Below, in pieces: positions 43,563-52,113 of a stretch of DNA of 64,000 bases. The stretch's first letter is position 1; each line of letters begins with the position of its first letter. This DNA comes from Actinomycetota bacterium (GTDB taxonomy: Bacteria > Actinomycetota > CADDZG01 > WHSQ01). The stretch spans positions 55,340 to 119,339 of the forward strand of contig JAUJPD010000004.1 of assembly GCA_030447315.1 (NCBI GenBank), written 5' to 3'. The notes beneath the pieces were generated by a model. That model was given only the letters and a program-made list of their open reading frames with translations, ran no database searches and was not told the DNA's origin. Position numbers and translations under genes: made by a program.

Positions 43563-44542
43563 GCGTCAAGAACTTCCGCGAGCGATCCCCCGCCATCGTC
43601 GGCATCATCTCGATCATCGCGATCGCCGGTGCTACCACCTTCGCGTTCTTCATCGACCGCATCCCACAGCTGAAGCAGGCCTACGAGGTCAAGGCCGAGT
43701 TCAAAGACGCCGCGGGCGTCACGGCCGAGAACCAGGTGAGGGTGGCGGGGATCAAAGTGGGCACCGTCTCCGAGGTCGAGCTTCGCGACGATCACGTCCT
43801 CATCACGATGGAGATCGAGAACGGAACCGAGATCCCGGATGACGCCTTCGCCGAGATCAAGCTCGCCACCTTGTTGGGGACGAAGTTCATCGACCTCGAG
43901 GCCAAGGGGGTCGGAGAGCCGTATCTGGAGGATGGCGACGTGATCCCCGTCGACAGGACCTCGGTTCCTTACGAGATCTATCAGGCGTCGAACCAGGGAA
44001 CGGGCGTTCTGGAGGATCTGGACGGGCCGGCTCTGAACGCGGCTCTGAAGGAGCTCACCAAGCTGATCGATGTATCCGAAGAAGAGGTAGGAGCCGCTCT
44101 GGCCGGGCTCAACGAGCTGGGGGCCGGGCTCAACGAAAAGGACGAGGAGCTCCGGTCACTGCTCAGCGGCTCGAAGGAGCTGACCGCTCTGCTGGCGGAC
44201 GAGGGCGACGAGCTGGTCCGCTTGATCGACGCCTCCAACGACGTCCTGGGCTCGCTGGCCCGCAAGCGAGAGGACCTTCAAACGCTCCTTTCCGTGACGC
44301 GCGAGATGGCGGGCACGGTCACCGCGGTGCTAAGAGAGAACCGCAGCAACCTCGACGGCATCCTCGATGACCTCCACGGCGCCCTGGTCGTGTTGGAACG
44401 AAACGTCGAGCATCTAGACGTGGCCTTCGCCTACGCCGGACCGTCGACCCGTTACTTCGCGTCGATCTTCACGCAGGGGCGATGGGGCGACATCTATACG
44501 TGCGCGTTCATCCTGACGCAGACCTGTGAGAACGACGAATGA
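43559..44542 (+). CDS. Mce protein 3 (MceC position)
   Basis: A 327-residue Mce protein. GTG at 43559 overlaps the stop of the preceding gene; a GTG nine bases earlier is also possible. 'RSPAIVGIISIIAIAGATTFAFF' is the membrane anchor, 'EFKDAAGVTAENQVRVAGIKVGTVSEV' (key part VRVAGIKVGTVSEV) and 'EIKLATLLGTKFIDLEAKG' the MCE domain, followed by a coiled-coil-like helical region rich in L, E and D. It ends with a Cys-containing tail. The stop overlaps the next ATG. Confidence 0.92.
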   Translation: MSVKNFRERSPAIVGIISIIAIAGATTFAFFIDRIPQLKQAYEVKAEFKDAAGVTAENQVRVAGIKVGTVSEVELRDDHVLITMEIENGTEIPDDAFAEIKLATLLGTKFIDLEAKGVGEPYLEDGDVIPVDRTSVPYEIYQASNQGTGVLEDLDGPALNAALKELTKLIDVSEEEVGAALAGLNELGAGLNEKDEELRSLLSGSKELTALLADEGDELVRLIDASNDVLGSLARKREDLQTLLSVTREMAGTVTAVLRENRSNLDGILDDLHGALVVLERNVEHLDVAFAYAGPSTRYFASIFTQGRWGDIYTCAFILTQTCENDE

Positions 44543-46014
44543 GAGACATGTCCCGCTTCATCAAGCCGATGGCCTATGCGATCGCCGCCCTGCTCGTGAC
44601 CGGAGGCGGGTACCTCGGCTACCGCTCGTTCGAGAAAGAGACGGGCACCTATCAGGTGACGGCGTACTTCACCAAGGCGATCGGTCTGTTCCCCAACTCC
44701 GACGTCGACATCCTCGGCGTCCCCGTAGGGACGATCGACTCGGTGGAGCCGGTGGGCAGCAAGGTCAAAGTCGTCATGAGCATCGAAGAGGAGTACAAGG
44801 TGCCGGCGGGTGCGACGGCTCAGATCGTGCCGATCTCGGTGATCTCCGACCGCTACGTTCAGCTGTCCCCGGTATATCAAGGCGGCGAAGCTCTGGCCGA
44901 TGGGGCCGAGATCCCGCTGGAGAACACCTACATCCCCGCCGAGCTCGACGATGTCTTCAAGCAGCTGAAGAAGCTGCTGGACGCGATCGAACCCGGCAAG
45001 TCCGGGGAACCCGGCGTGCTCGGCGACCTCATCGTGCAACTCGACCAGACGTTGCAGGACCGCGAGCAGGATCTCAAGGGCACGCTGATCAACGGCTCCA
45101 AGCTGACGGCGACGCTCGCCGACGCTCAAGGTGACATCTCCGGCCTTCTCACCAATCTGGACGACCTCTTCGGCCGCCTCGCAACGCGCGCCAACTCTCT
45201 GGGCACCCTGAACCGCAACTTCGCTCTGGTGATGGCCGCTCTGAATGAAAGCCGCAACGATCTCGAGGGGACCCTCGTGAACCTGGGCGACCTCACCGGT
45301 GAGGTCGCCAGCCTCGTCAAGCAACACGGCGACAGGCTGGGTGGCGATCTGGAGCTCGCCGCGAGGATCGTAAAGACGATCCTCGACAACCGGGCTTCGG
45401 TCGAGGAGTCACTGGTATGGCTGCCGATCCTGGGACGCGGGATCGACCAGGCCTACAACCCCATGGTCGACTCGATCGACGTTCGCGACAACGCCAACGC
45501 GAAGCTGCAGTGCAAGATCTTGCGGCCGCTGCCCCCCGGACCCGTCAAGGACGCTCTGACCGAGCTCTGCAGGGCCGAGACGGGAGAACCGGGCGGGGGC
45601 GGCGGCGAGCCGCGTGCGAGCCGGGCTGTCTCCGAAGGCGCTAGGCCCGTCACGATCTTGAAGAAGCTCGACTGTGACGAGGGCGTCCGCAAGGTGACCA
45701 AGCAGCTACGGCGCCTCGAGGACGCGGGGCTGCCGACGGAGCTGTCCCAAGAGCTGCTGAAGCCACTGAAGAAGAAGATCCGCCAGCTGAAGAAGCGCTG
45801 TGACGATCTGGGCGAGGCGATCGATGACCCCGATGTCCTCGAACAGCTCGAGGACATCGGTTCGATCCCCGAGATCGAGCCTCCGATCGACAACGACGCC
45901 CTGACGGGCAGCGCGGCATCGTCTCCCGTCCCGCCCTCCGAGACGCCGTCTGCGTGGCAGAACCTCAGCTCGTGGATCGGCGGCTTCCTCGGGTACGTGG
46001 GAGTCGGACGATGA
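44539..46014 (+). CDS. Mce protein 4 (MceD position), extended C-terminus
   Basis: A 491-residue Mce protein. It has one membrane helix near residues 8-28, the MCE domain ('YFTKAIGLFPNSDVDILGVPVGTIDSV', key part VDILGVPVGTI; 'AQIVPISVISDRYVQLSP'), a helical region to about 330, and then some 160 extra residues. Those include a Gly-rich stretch, a Lys-rich helix 'LLKPLKKKIRQLKKRCDDLG' and a final hydrophobic 'LSSWIGGFLGYVGVG'. Long C-termini occur in this position in mycobacterial operons too. ATGA overlaps on both sides. Confidence 0.92.
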   Translation: MRDMSRFIKPMAYAIAALLVTGGGYLGYRSFEKETGTYQVTAYFTKAIGLFPNSDVDILGVPVGTIDSVEPVGSKVKVVMSIEEEYKVPAGATAQIVPISVISDRYVQLSPVYQGGEALADGAEIPLENTYIPAELDDVFKQLKKLLDAIEPGKSGEPGVLGDLIVQLDQTLQDREQDLKGTLINGSKLTATLADAQGDISGLLTNLDDLFGRLATRANSLGTLNRNFALVMAALNESRNDLEGTLVNLGDLTGEVASLVKQHGDRLGGDLELAARIVKTILDNRASVEESLVWLPILGRGIDQAYNPMVDSIDVRDNANAKLQCKILRPLPPGPVKDALTELCRAETGEPGGGGGEPRASRAVSEGARPVTILKKLDCDEGVRKVTKQLRRLEDAGLPTELSQELLKPLKKKIRQLKKRCDDLGEAIDDPDVLEQLEDIGSIPEIEPPIDNDALTGSAASSPVPPSETPSAWQNLSSWIGGFLGYVGVGR

Positions 46015-47099
46015 TCCGCCGCCTCGCCTTGCTCGCCGCCGTCATGATGCTGACCTCGTCGTGTGCGGCGATCGGTTTCGCGAGCGCGTGTGAAGGCACC
46101 GAGATCATCGCCACGTTCGAGGAGGTCGGGGACCTCGTCGAGAACGCGGACGTGCAGTCCTCCGATGTAGAGGTCGGGACGGTGCAGAAGATCGAGCTGG
46201 ACGGCTGGAACGCGCGGGTCTCGATGTGCGTGGACGAAGAGGAGAAGATCCCCGAAGACGCCAAGCTCGTGGTTCGAACGACGTCTCTGTTGGGCGAGAA
46301 GTTCGTGGACGTGCAAGCTCTTAGCTCCGGTCCTCCTTTCCTGGAAGACGGAGCCATAGTGGGGATCGACCAAACCGGAAAAGCAACAGAGCTCGAAGAG
46401 GTGTTCGCCAAGCTGGCCGGAGTCCTGGGAACGGGCAACCTCGAGCAGCTCAACCGCTTCACGTCCGCTCAGGCGAAGATCCTTGGGGAGAACGCCGGGG
46501 AACTGCGTGAGGTGCTGTCGAGACTGAGACAGTTCACGGACGTTTTGGCGGGCCGCAAAGACCAGATCGCCGCCTCCGTCGACTCGTTGGATTCGGTGGC
46601 ACAGACGATCCTGGGGGACTCGTCGGTCCTCGAGCAATTCCTGGCCTCGTTCGCGGACTCGTCTGCGGTCCTCAACCGCCAGAGCAAGGGTCTGGAGCGG
46701 CTCCTTATCGCGCTGGATGACTTCACCAGCATCAGCGTGCGCTTGCTCGACCAGACCGAGGAGGGGCTCGACGACCAGTTCAGAGACCTGCGCCCCGTCT
46801 TGGGCACCGCGGTCGAAAACAGCGCCAACATCAGAAAGACGCTGCAGACGCTGGCTACCTTCACCGAGATCTTCCCCGAGACATCCCCGGGGGACTACAC
46901 GCAGCTCGACATCTGTCAGGCCATGCCCGGCTTCAGGGGAACCGGCACCACCTGTCCGCAGTCCGACCAGAACGATGACCCGACGGCCGCCCGCGCCTCC
47001 GGCGGCTCAACGAACAGTCGCTCACAGCAACCCGGTGACGGTTTTCCCGTCAGCGGGATCGAGCTCATCCTCCGTCAACCGTTGAGGGCAAGCTCGTGA
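46011..47099 (+). CDS. Mce protein 5 (MceE position), predicted lipoprotein
   Basis: A 362-residue Mce protein whose N-terminus is a lipoprotein signal ('RRLALLAAVMMLTSSCAA', lipobox LTSSC), as for LprK-like MceE proteins. The MCE domain ('TFEEVGDLVENADVQSSDVEVGTV'; 'VVRTTSLLGEKFVDVQAL') and a helical region follow, with 'DICQAMPGFRGTGTTCPQ' near the end. Its final residues 'LRQPLRASS' and the stop lie in the first unit of a 56-bp tandem duplication. ATG at 46011 overlaps the previous stop. Confidence 0.92.
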   Translation: MIRRLALLAAVMMLTSSCAAIGFASACEGTEIIATFEEVGDLVENADVQSSDVEVGTVQKIELDGWNARVSMCVDEEEKIPEDAKLVVRTTSLLGEKFVDVQALSSGPPFLEDGAIVGIDQTGKATELEEVFAKLAGVLGTGNLEQLNRFTSAQAKILGENAGELREVLSRLRQFTDVLAGRKDQIAASVDSLDSVAQTILGDSSVLEQFLASFADSSAVLNRQSKGLERLLIALDDFTSISVRLLDQTEEGLDDQFRDLRPVLGTAVENSANIRKTLQTLATFTEIFPETSPGDYTQLDICQAMPGFRGTGTTCPQSDQNDDPTAARASGGSTNSRSQQPGDGFPVSGIELILRQPLRASS

Positions 47100-47157
47100 T
47101 CCGCTACGTCGCCATCGAGTTCGCCTTCCGCCAACCGTTGAGGGCAAGCTCGTGATC
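47071..47157. repeat. Tandem 56-bp duplication at the mceE-mceF junction
   Basis: A segment of about 31 bases (one mismatch) starting TCCG(T/C)CAACCGTTGAGG occurs at 47071-47101 and 47127-47157, 56 bp apart. Both units end in CTCGTGATC, containing a TGA stop overlapped by a GTG start. The unit length is not a multiple of three, yet both stop/start overlaps are preserved. Confidence 0.9.
47096..47155 (+). CDS. 19-codon micro-ORF created by the duplication
   Basis: GTG at 47096 overlaps the mceE stop; its own TGA at 47153 overlaps the GTG of mceF. It would encode 19 residues ending 'FRQPLRASS', the same last nine as mceE apart from the first residue. It is probably a by-product of the duplication that lets ribosomes pass from mceE to mceF by two successive couplings. 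Whether the peptide is stable or useful is unknown. Confidence 0.4.
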   Translation: MIRYVAIEFAFRQPLRASS

Positions 47158-48364
47158 GGCTGGAGGATCAAGGTGAACCTCGTTGCCTTCCTGGTGATCT
47201 CGCTGGGACTCGTGTACGCGATGGCCACGCAGGTGCTGTCGGTCCTGCAGCCGAGGTATTCCGTGTATGCCATCTTGCCGGACGCCGGCGGCGTCTTCAC
47301 CAACCAGGAAGTGACCTACCGCGGCGTCACGGTGGGCCAGGTGGGCGAGATGAAGGTCGTTCCGCAGGGTGTCAGCATCGAGCTCTCGATCGAGAAGGAA
47401 TACGACCAGATCCCCAAGGAAGACGTGGAAGCTCGCGCCATGTTCAAGAGCGCGGTGGGCGAGCAGTTCGTCGATCTTCTGCCGGCATCGGATGGAGCGC
47501 CGTACCTGGCGGATGGCGACAAGATCCCCAAGGAACAGAACTCGATCCCGGTCAGCACCCAGGAGCTACTCACCACCCTCGAGGCCGTTCTGCGAGGTGT
47601 GCCTCCCGAAGCCCTGAAGGGGGCGGTGGATTCACTCGGCGCAGGCCTGACGGGGCATGGTCCCGAGATCGCGACCATCCTCGAGTCGATGGCCGAGCTG
47701 GCCGAGCTGTTCGCCGACAAGGCTCCGGAGGTCCAGGGCATCCTCGACAACGGGACGAAGGTCGGAAAGGCGTTCGTTGCATCGAGTGACGACTTCGAGC
47801 AGGCGATCCGCAACCTGGTCGAGGTGAGCGAAGAGCTGTCTCAGGACCGGCCCGATCTCCAGCGTCTACCGGAGAACACCAACCTCACTTCAGAGGAGGT
47901 CGTTGCACTCCTGCGGGATCACGACGCCAGCATCGACCGGTTCCTGCCCCGCTTCGCCGAGCTGAATGAGTTGCAAGCAGAACACTCGGAGGATCTGACG
48001 CAGTTGTTCATCCATCTCCCCGACGGCCTCAACAAGATCGTTCGCTCGTTCGAAGCCGAGACCGGGCTGATCAGGTTCGGCATCATCGACGACTTCGATG
48101 CCGGCGCGCAGTTACGGGACCGACCGGCGCCGGCCGACCGACCGATCGCCGAAGCTCCCGCCGAAGTCGGCGCGCTGTGAGAGCATCACGTCTAGCTCTC
48201 GCTCGGCCCCGGCCACGGCCGGCGGCGAGAGTGGAGGCGATAGCGGCCGCGCTGGTTCGGCGGAGAGGCCGGGTGATGTTCTCTCGGGAGCGTCTGATCC
48301 TCTCGCGCTTCCCGACCGGATGTCGGACTGGTCCTGGTCCCTGCTGCTGCTGAACGGCGTCTAA
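47152..48364 (+). CDS. Mce protein 6 (MceF position), one frame break
   Basis: About 404 residues. 'KVNLVAFLVISLGLVYAMATQVL' is the membrane anchor, 'LPDAGGVFTNQEVTYRGVTVGQV' (key part EVTYRGVTVGQV) and 'MFKSAVGEQFVDLLPASDG' the MCE domain, then the helical region to 'GLIRFGIIDDFDAG'. The present frame stops at 48180, but near 48108 a one-base shift yields '(C)SYGTDRRRPTDRSPKLPPKSARC', the Cys-bounded tail expected at the end of Mce proteins, running to a TAA at 48364. I therefore extend the gene there. GTG start at 47152 lies in the second duplication unit. Confidence 0.87.
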
Positions 48365-48429
48365 GGCACGACGAGAACCCGGCCCGAGCACTCTCGTATA
48401 CCCCCGAGGGTTCTTTCAGGCCCTCCGCC

Positions 48430-48441
48430 TAGACTGTCGCC
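48430..48441 (+). promoter_or_regulatory. Possible -10 box for a leaderless transcript
   Basis: TAGACT at 48430-48435 is followed by six bases and then the GTG at 48442, so transcription could start at the codon. No good -35 is visible. It would give the Mce-associated gene its own transcript. Confidence 0.3.
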
Positions 48442-49032
48442 GTGGTTCAAACCCCCGAGACCGTCTCGCCTGTAACCCCCCACGAGCCCTCCCCGCAGGG
48501 CGCGAAGGACCGGCGCTTCCTGGTCCCCGCCCTCGCCGCCGCTCTGGTGGTATCACTCGCGCTGGCCGGCACCTTCGTCTTCCTGTGGCTGCAGGCGATG
48601 GACACCTCTCCGGATGAAGTGGGCGGCTATCTCTCCGACCAGAAACCCGACGTGGCGACGGTCGCGAGCGAGGTGGCCACCCTGTTGTTGAACTACGACT
48701 CGACCAACATCGATCAGCGGCGGAGCGAGATCGTTCCCCTCACGGTCGGCAGGTTCAGACAGCAGTACGAGGAGTTGTTGTCTCAGGGGCTCGGAGCCGC
48801 TCTGGAGAACACCGCGGCCTCTTCTCGCGGAGAGATCGTTCAAGGGCCCGATGTCAGCTTCGCTTCCGCATCCGAGGCCGTCGCCATCCTCGCGACCAAC
48901 CAGACCACCCAGTCGAACGAGAACCCCGCGGGAAGAACATTCGAGTATGTGTTGCGCCTGACCCTGATCGATACACCCGATGGAGGTTGGAAGGTGAACC
49001 TCTTCGAGGTCTTGAGCACGAGAGAGAGCTGA
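48442..49032 (+). CDS. Mce-associated membrane protein
   Basis: A 196-residue protein: a polar N-terminus, one membrane helix ('FLVPALAAALVVSLALAGTFVFLWLQA', near residues 25-50), then a domain of about 130 residues with the layout of Mas proteins (Mce-associated, NTF2/VirB8-like), including 'EIVPLTVGRFRQQYEELL' and a final 'GGWKVNLFEV'. Mas proteins are thought to stabilise Mce complexes. It follows mceF by 77 bp, and its stop overlaps the TerC start (TGATG). Confidence 0.82.
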   Translation: MVQTPETVSPVTPHEPSPQGAKDRRFLVPALAAALVVSLALAGTFVFLWLQAMDTSPDEVGGYLSDQKPDVATVASEVATLLLNYDSTNIDQRRSEIVPLTVGRFRQQYEELLSQGLGAALENTAASSRGEIVQGPDVSFASASEAVAILATNQTTQSNENPAGRTFEYVLRLTLIDTPDGGWKVNLFEVLSTRES

Positions 49033-49823
49033 TGGAATTCCTTACCGATCCCGATATCTACATCGGCTTCTTTACCCTTCTGGCGCTGGAGATCGTGCTC
49101 GGCGTCGACAACGTGGTCTTCATCTCGATCCTGGCCGGAAAGCTGCCCGAAGGACAACAGGCGAAAGCCCGCCAGATAGGGCTGTCGTTGGCGCTTATCA
49201 CGCGGATCCTGCTGCTGCTCACCTTGTCCTTCTTGATCGGGTTGACCGCCCCGCTGTTCAGCGCGCTAGGCCACGAGATCTCCGGTCGGGACCTGATCCT
49301 GATCGTCGGTGGACTCTTCTTGCTGGGCAAGAGCACCTATGAGATCCACGACAAGCTCGAAGGCGAGGATGGACACGCGATCGCCAAAGCCGGTCCTTCA
49401 TTCGTGGCGGTGATCGTCCAGATCCTGCTTCTCGACGTGGTGTTTTCGCTGGATTCTGTGATCACCGCGGTCGGCATGGTCGACGAGCTCGGTGTGATGG
49501 TCGCGGCGGTGATCGTTGCCATTGGGGTGATGCTCTTGTCGGCCGGGTCGATCAGCAACTTCGTCAATGGCCATCCGACCGTGAAGATGCTGGCCCTCAG
49601 CTTCCTTCTGTTGATCGGGCTCACTCTTCTACTGGACGGCTTGGGCCAGCACATCCCTAAGGGCTACATCTACTTCGCCATGGGATTCTCTCTGCTGGTC
49701 GAGGTGCTCAACTTACGGGTGAGGACGAAGAAGGGACATTCGGCGCCGTCGAAGAGCCTCAACGACCGCTACGACAGCCAGGCGTCCAAGCAGAAGGCGA
49801 CGGCTCAGGCGCCGAAGGTCTGA
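49032..49823 (+). CDS. TerC-family membrane protein
   Basis: A 263-residue polytopic protein with seven or eight helices. Conserved acidic membrane motifs are 'LEIVLGVDNVVFI' near the start and 'LLDVVFSLDSVITAVGM' in the second half, the marks of the TerC/Alx family, which is linked to metal (manganese) export and tellurite resistance. ATG at 49032 shares its A with the previous stop. The C-terminus is a hydrophilic Ser/Lys-rich tail. The last 19 bp overlap the convergent LLM gene. Confidence 0.92.
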   Translation: MEFLTDPDIYIGFFTLLALEIVLGVDNVVFISILAGKLPEGQQAKARQIGLSLALITRILLLLTLSFLIGLTAPLFSALGHEISGRDLILIVGGLFLLGKSTYEIHDKLEGEDGHAIAKAGPSFVAVIVQILLLDVVFSLDSVITAVGMVDELGVMVAAVIVAIGVMLLSAGSISNFVNGHPTVKMLALSFLLLIGLTLLLDGLGQHIPKGYIYFAMGFSLLVEVLNLRVRTKKGHSAPSKSLNDRYDSQASKQKATAQAPKV

Positions 49824-50809
49824 AGGATCGCCTGTCCGATCTCGATCAAACGCTCGAAGCGGGGGCCGTACCAAGGCGGTGACAGCAACAACCGGTCGCA
49901 CAGACCATCCCACTGTTTGATCCTGTCGCGCACCTCATCGGCGGTACCGGCGGCCGCGATCGCATCACAGAGATCGTCGTCGATCAACTCGATCATCCGT
50001 TCTTTGTCCTTGGCCGCGAAGGCATCCCGAAGGCTCGGAACGATCGCCGCGCGGCCGTGCATCTCCAGGATCGGGCTGTAGGTCCGCGTTGTGGCGTAGA
50101 AGGCGATCTGCAGCTTGACCTCGCGTCTCGCTACTTCGGCGTCGTCGTGGATCGAGATCATCGGCGCCCCGGTGAGGTTGCAATCGGATACCCGACGCCC
50201 GGCCCTCTCCGCGCCTGTCGCGATGGCCGGCTTTACGACCTCCGCCAGATACCGCGGTGACGCCAACGGGTGGCCGAGCAGCCCATCGGCGACCTCTCCG
50301 CAGATGCGGGACATGACCTTGCCGACCGCCGCGAAATAGATCGGAACGTCTCGCCGGTCGGGCTGGGGACGACCGTGGAAGGTCGGCATCGTGACGTTGT
50401 AGAAGCGGCCCTCGAACGTGACATCCTCGCCGCGATTCGCCGCCCACACCGTGCGCATGACCTGCGCGTACTCCTTGAGCTTCGGCCCCGGATGTTCGAA
50501 CGTCACCGAGAACCGTTGCTCATTGACCCGTTTGACCTGCGAGCCGAGTCCGCAGATGAAGCGTCCGCCGGACAGCTCGTCGAGGTCCCACGCGGTCATC
50601 GCCGCGATCGTCGGCGAGCGCGGAAAGGCGAGCGCGATGGCGGTGCCGACCTTGACCTTGGAGGTCTGCTGGACGGCAGCGGCCGCAGAGATGAAGGCGG
50701 TGTTGGTGGTCTCCGCGGCCCAGCAGGACTCGAAGCCGGCGTCCTCGATCATCTTCGCCATGGGCCCGATCATGGCCATGGAACCCCCTACGCCGATCCC
50801 GTAATCCAC
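49805..50809 (-). CDS. LLM-class (F420-type) oxidoreductase
   Basis: A 334-residue TIM-barrel protein of the luciferase-like monooxygenase superfamily: 'EDAGFESCWAAETTNTAFISAAAA', 'VKVGTAIALAFPRSPTIAAMTAWDLDELSGGRFICGLGSQV' (key parts GTAIALAFPRSP, LDELSGGRFICGLGSQ), typical of coenzyme F420-dependent members. The GTG at 50809 has AAGGAG six bases upstream; the open frame beyond it is not coding. The substrate is unknown. It is divergent from the pterin dehydratase gene and convergent with terC. Confidence 0.88.
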   Translation of the reverse strand: MDYGIGVGGSMAMIGPMAKMIEDAGFESCWAAETTNTAFISAAAAVQQTSKVKVGTAIALAFPRSPTIAAMTAWDLDELSGGRFICGLGSQVKRVNEQRFSVTFEHPGPKLKEYAQVMRTVWAANRGEDVTFEGRFYNVTMPTFHGRPQPDRRDVPIYFAAVGKVMSRICGEVADGLLGHPLASPRYLAEVVKPAIATGAERAGRRVSDCNLTGAPMISIHDDAEVARREVKLQIAFYATTRTYSPILEMHGRAAIVPSLRDAFAAKDKERMIELIDDDLCDAIAAAGTADEVRDRIKQWDGLCDRLLLSPPWYGPRFERLIEIGQAILQTFGA

Positions 50810-50930
50810 CTCGCACTCCTTCGATCCCGCTTCTCCGGCGAGCGGACTATATTCGGCGTCGCGGCGGGGTATGGTGCGCCGCGACGGGGTCGTGAGAGCG
50901 TTTTCCAGCCAAGCAGGAGGAACCGAACAA

Positions 50931-51215
50931 GTGCCGGATCTGTTGGACGAAGAAGAGATCGAACAGCGGCTCGACGAGCTGGGAGACTGGGAGCGCGAGG
51001 GGGATGAGATCTCCAAGGTCTTCGAATGGGAGGACTTCGGCCGCGCCATCAAGTTCGTCAACGACGTCGCCAAGCTCGCCGATCGCTACGACCATCACCC
51101 CGACATCGACATCCGCTGGAACAAGGTGACTCTGGTGCTGTCCACCCATTCGGAAGGCGGCCTCACGTCGATCGACTTCGACATGGCCAACGACATCGAA
51201 CAAACGCTCACTTAG
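50931..51215 (+). CDS. Pterin-4a-carbinolamine dehydratase
   Basis: A 94-residue protein. GTG at 50931 follows AGGAGG by eight bases and gives the usual length. The motif 'YDHHPDIDIRWNKVTLVLSTH' region (key part DHHPDIDIRWNKV) is the active site of PCD/PhhB proteins, which dehydrate 4a-hydroxytetrahydropterin, and 'GLTSIDFDMA' ends the family core. No aromatic amino-acid hydroxylase lies nearby, so it may serve another pterin such as the molybdenum cofactor, as proposed for many bacterial homologues. The hairpin repeat starts 25 bp after its stop. Confidence 0.93.
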   Translation: MPDLLDEEEIEQRLDELGDWEREGDEISKVFEWEDFGRAIKFVNDVAKLADRYDHHPDIDIRWNKVTLVLSTHSEGGLTSIDFDMANDIEQTLT

Positions 51216-51239
51216 CTTTTCGCTTGGCCCCGCTTCCCT

Positions 51240-51375
51240 CCGGTCGGCGGGGCACTCCGGTCGCGGTCCTCGGAACCACTCGCTGAAGCGAGTGGTTCCT
51301 GCGGAGGCTCCCTCCGACCCCACCCATCCTCGGGCCGCTCCAGAAGCCAACGAAGAGCTGCGTTCGCTCGGGTGG
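51240..51375 (-). repeat. Dispersed hairpin repeat copy 3 with an adjoining 75-bp arm
   Basis: On the minus strand this has the same order as copies 1 and 2. The stem is 51272-51284 against 51287-51299, 13 perfect base pairs with a two-base loop. Next to it, 51300-51375 forms an arm that recurs in the same orientation at 52665-52739, sharing the block CCGACCCCACCCATCCTCGG and GCTCCAGAAGCCA. The remaining stretch to 51433 shows nothing else. Confidence 0.8.
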
Positions 51376-51433
51376 ATGAACTGCTGTCCATTCGATGGAA
51401 CGGTTCTTGCACGATGAGGGGGTCCAGACGTCA

Positions 51434-52113
51434 TCATTCGAGGGCACGATCGATCTCGAGTTCAGTCATCTCCAGGATCCGAAAGGGTCGACCGTCAATT
51501 CTCGCCTCCGACCTCAAGATGATCCCCACCTCGGCGTCGATGTTGAAGCGATATTCGTCGGCTCCACTTCCTATGCCATGCAGATGGGAATGGACGTCGC
51601 TCCCCTCATCGTCATATGGGGTCCGCTCGTCGTCGCCGATCTGACTCGGAGCGATCCTCGGCCCGCGACATCCTCCCCGAACTGGGATGCTTCGAAGAGT
51701 AGGGCGGCAAGGACCTCTGCCGGGCGAAAGAGAATCGCGCCCGGACCTAACCCATGTCCGTGATTCTCTCGTCCATCATTTGTACGGGCCCCACTTGTAG
51801 GCGACCAATCCCACCACCAGTTGCCCTTGACCACGACGTCCACTCGATCGTCACCCACGTCAAACTCGGCGCGATAGTCGCCAGGCTGCCTGGCCGAAAG
51901 CTTCCACGTCTCTTCCTGCTCCCCAGGCAATTCCCCTTCGGTGCCTGGACCGCGGAGTGCGACGGCCCCCCTCGGAATCGTCCGCCTGAACGCTTCGGTA
52001 AGCAGCGCGGGAGCACGCCATTCGGTTCCTTGAGCAGCGGCGGTGTTCCATCGACCATGCGATGTATGCATCAACTCCAAAAGATGACCGAGCTTGCTCA
52101 ATGGGACCTCCAC
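51434..52113 (-). CDS. LolA/RseB-like hypothetical protein 1, one frame break
   Basis: About 226 residues when frames are joined. It has 'RAEFDVGDDRVDVVVKG', 'WWWDWSPTSGARTNDG', 'GHGLGPGAILFRPAEVL', then after a shift near 51670 'GSGADEYRFNIDAEVGIILRSEAR' (key parts GADEYRFNIDAE, GIILRSEAR) and an end at 51434. The layout is the half-barrel of LolA/LppX-like lipid-binding folds, found in an unnamed actinobacterial family. No signal peptide, so it may be cytoplasmic. It is a paralogue of the adjacent protein, whose end it overlaps by 16 bp. Role unknown. Confidence 0.65.

Noticed and set aside
50810-51073. N-terminal extension of the LLM oxidoreductase
   Set aside because: Ser/Arg-rich, crosses the promoter and start of the divergent pterin dehydratase gene, and the GTG at 50809 has a well-spaced ribosome site.
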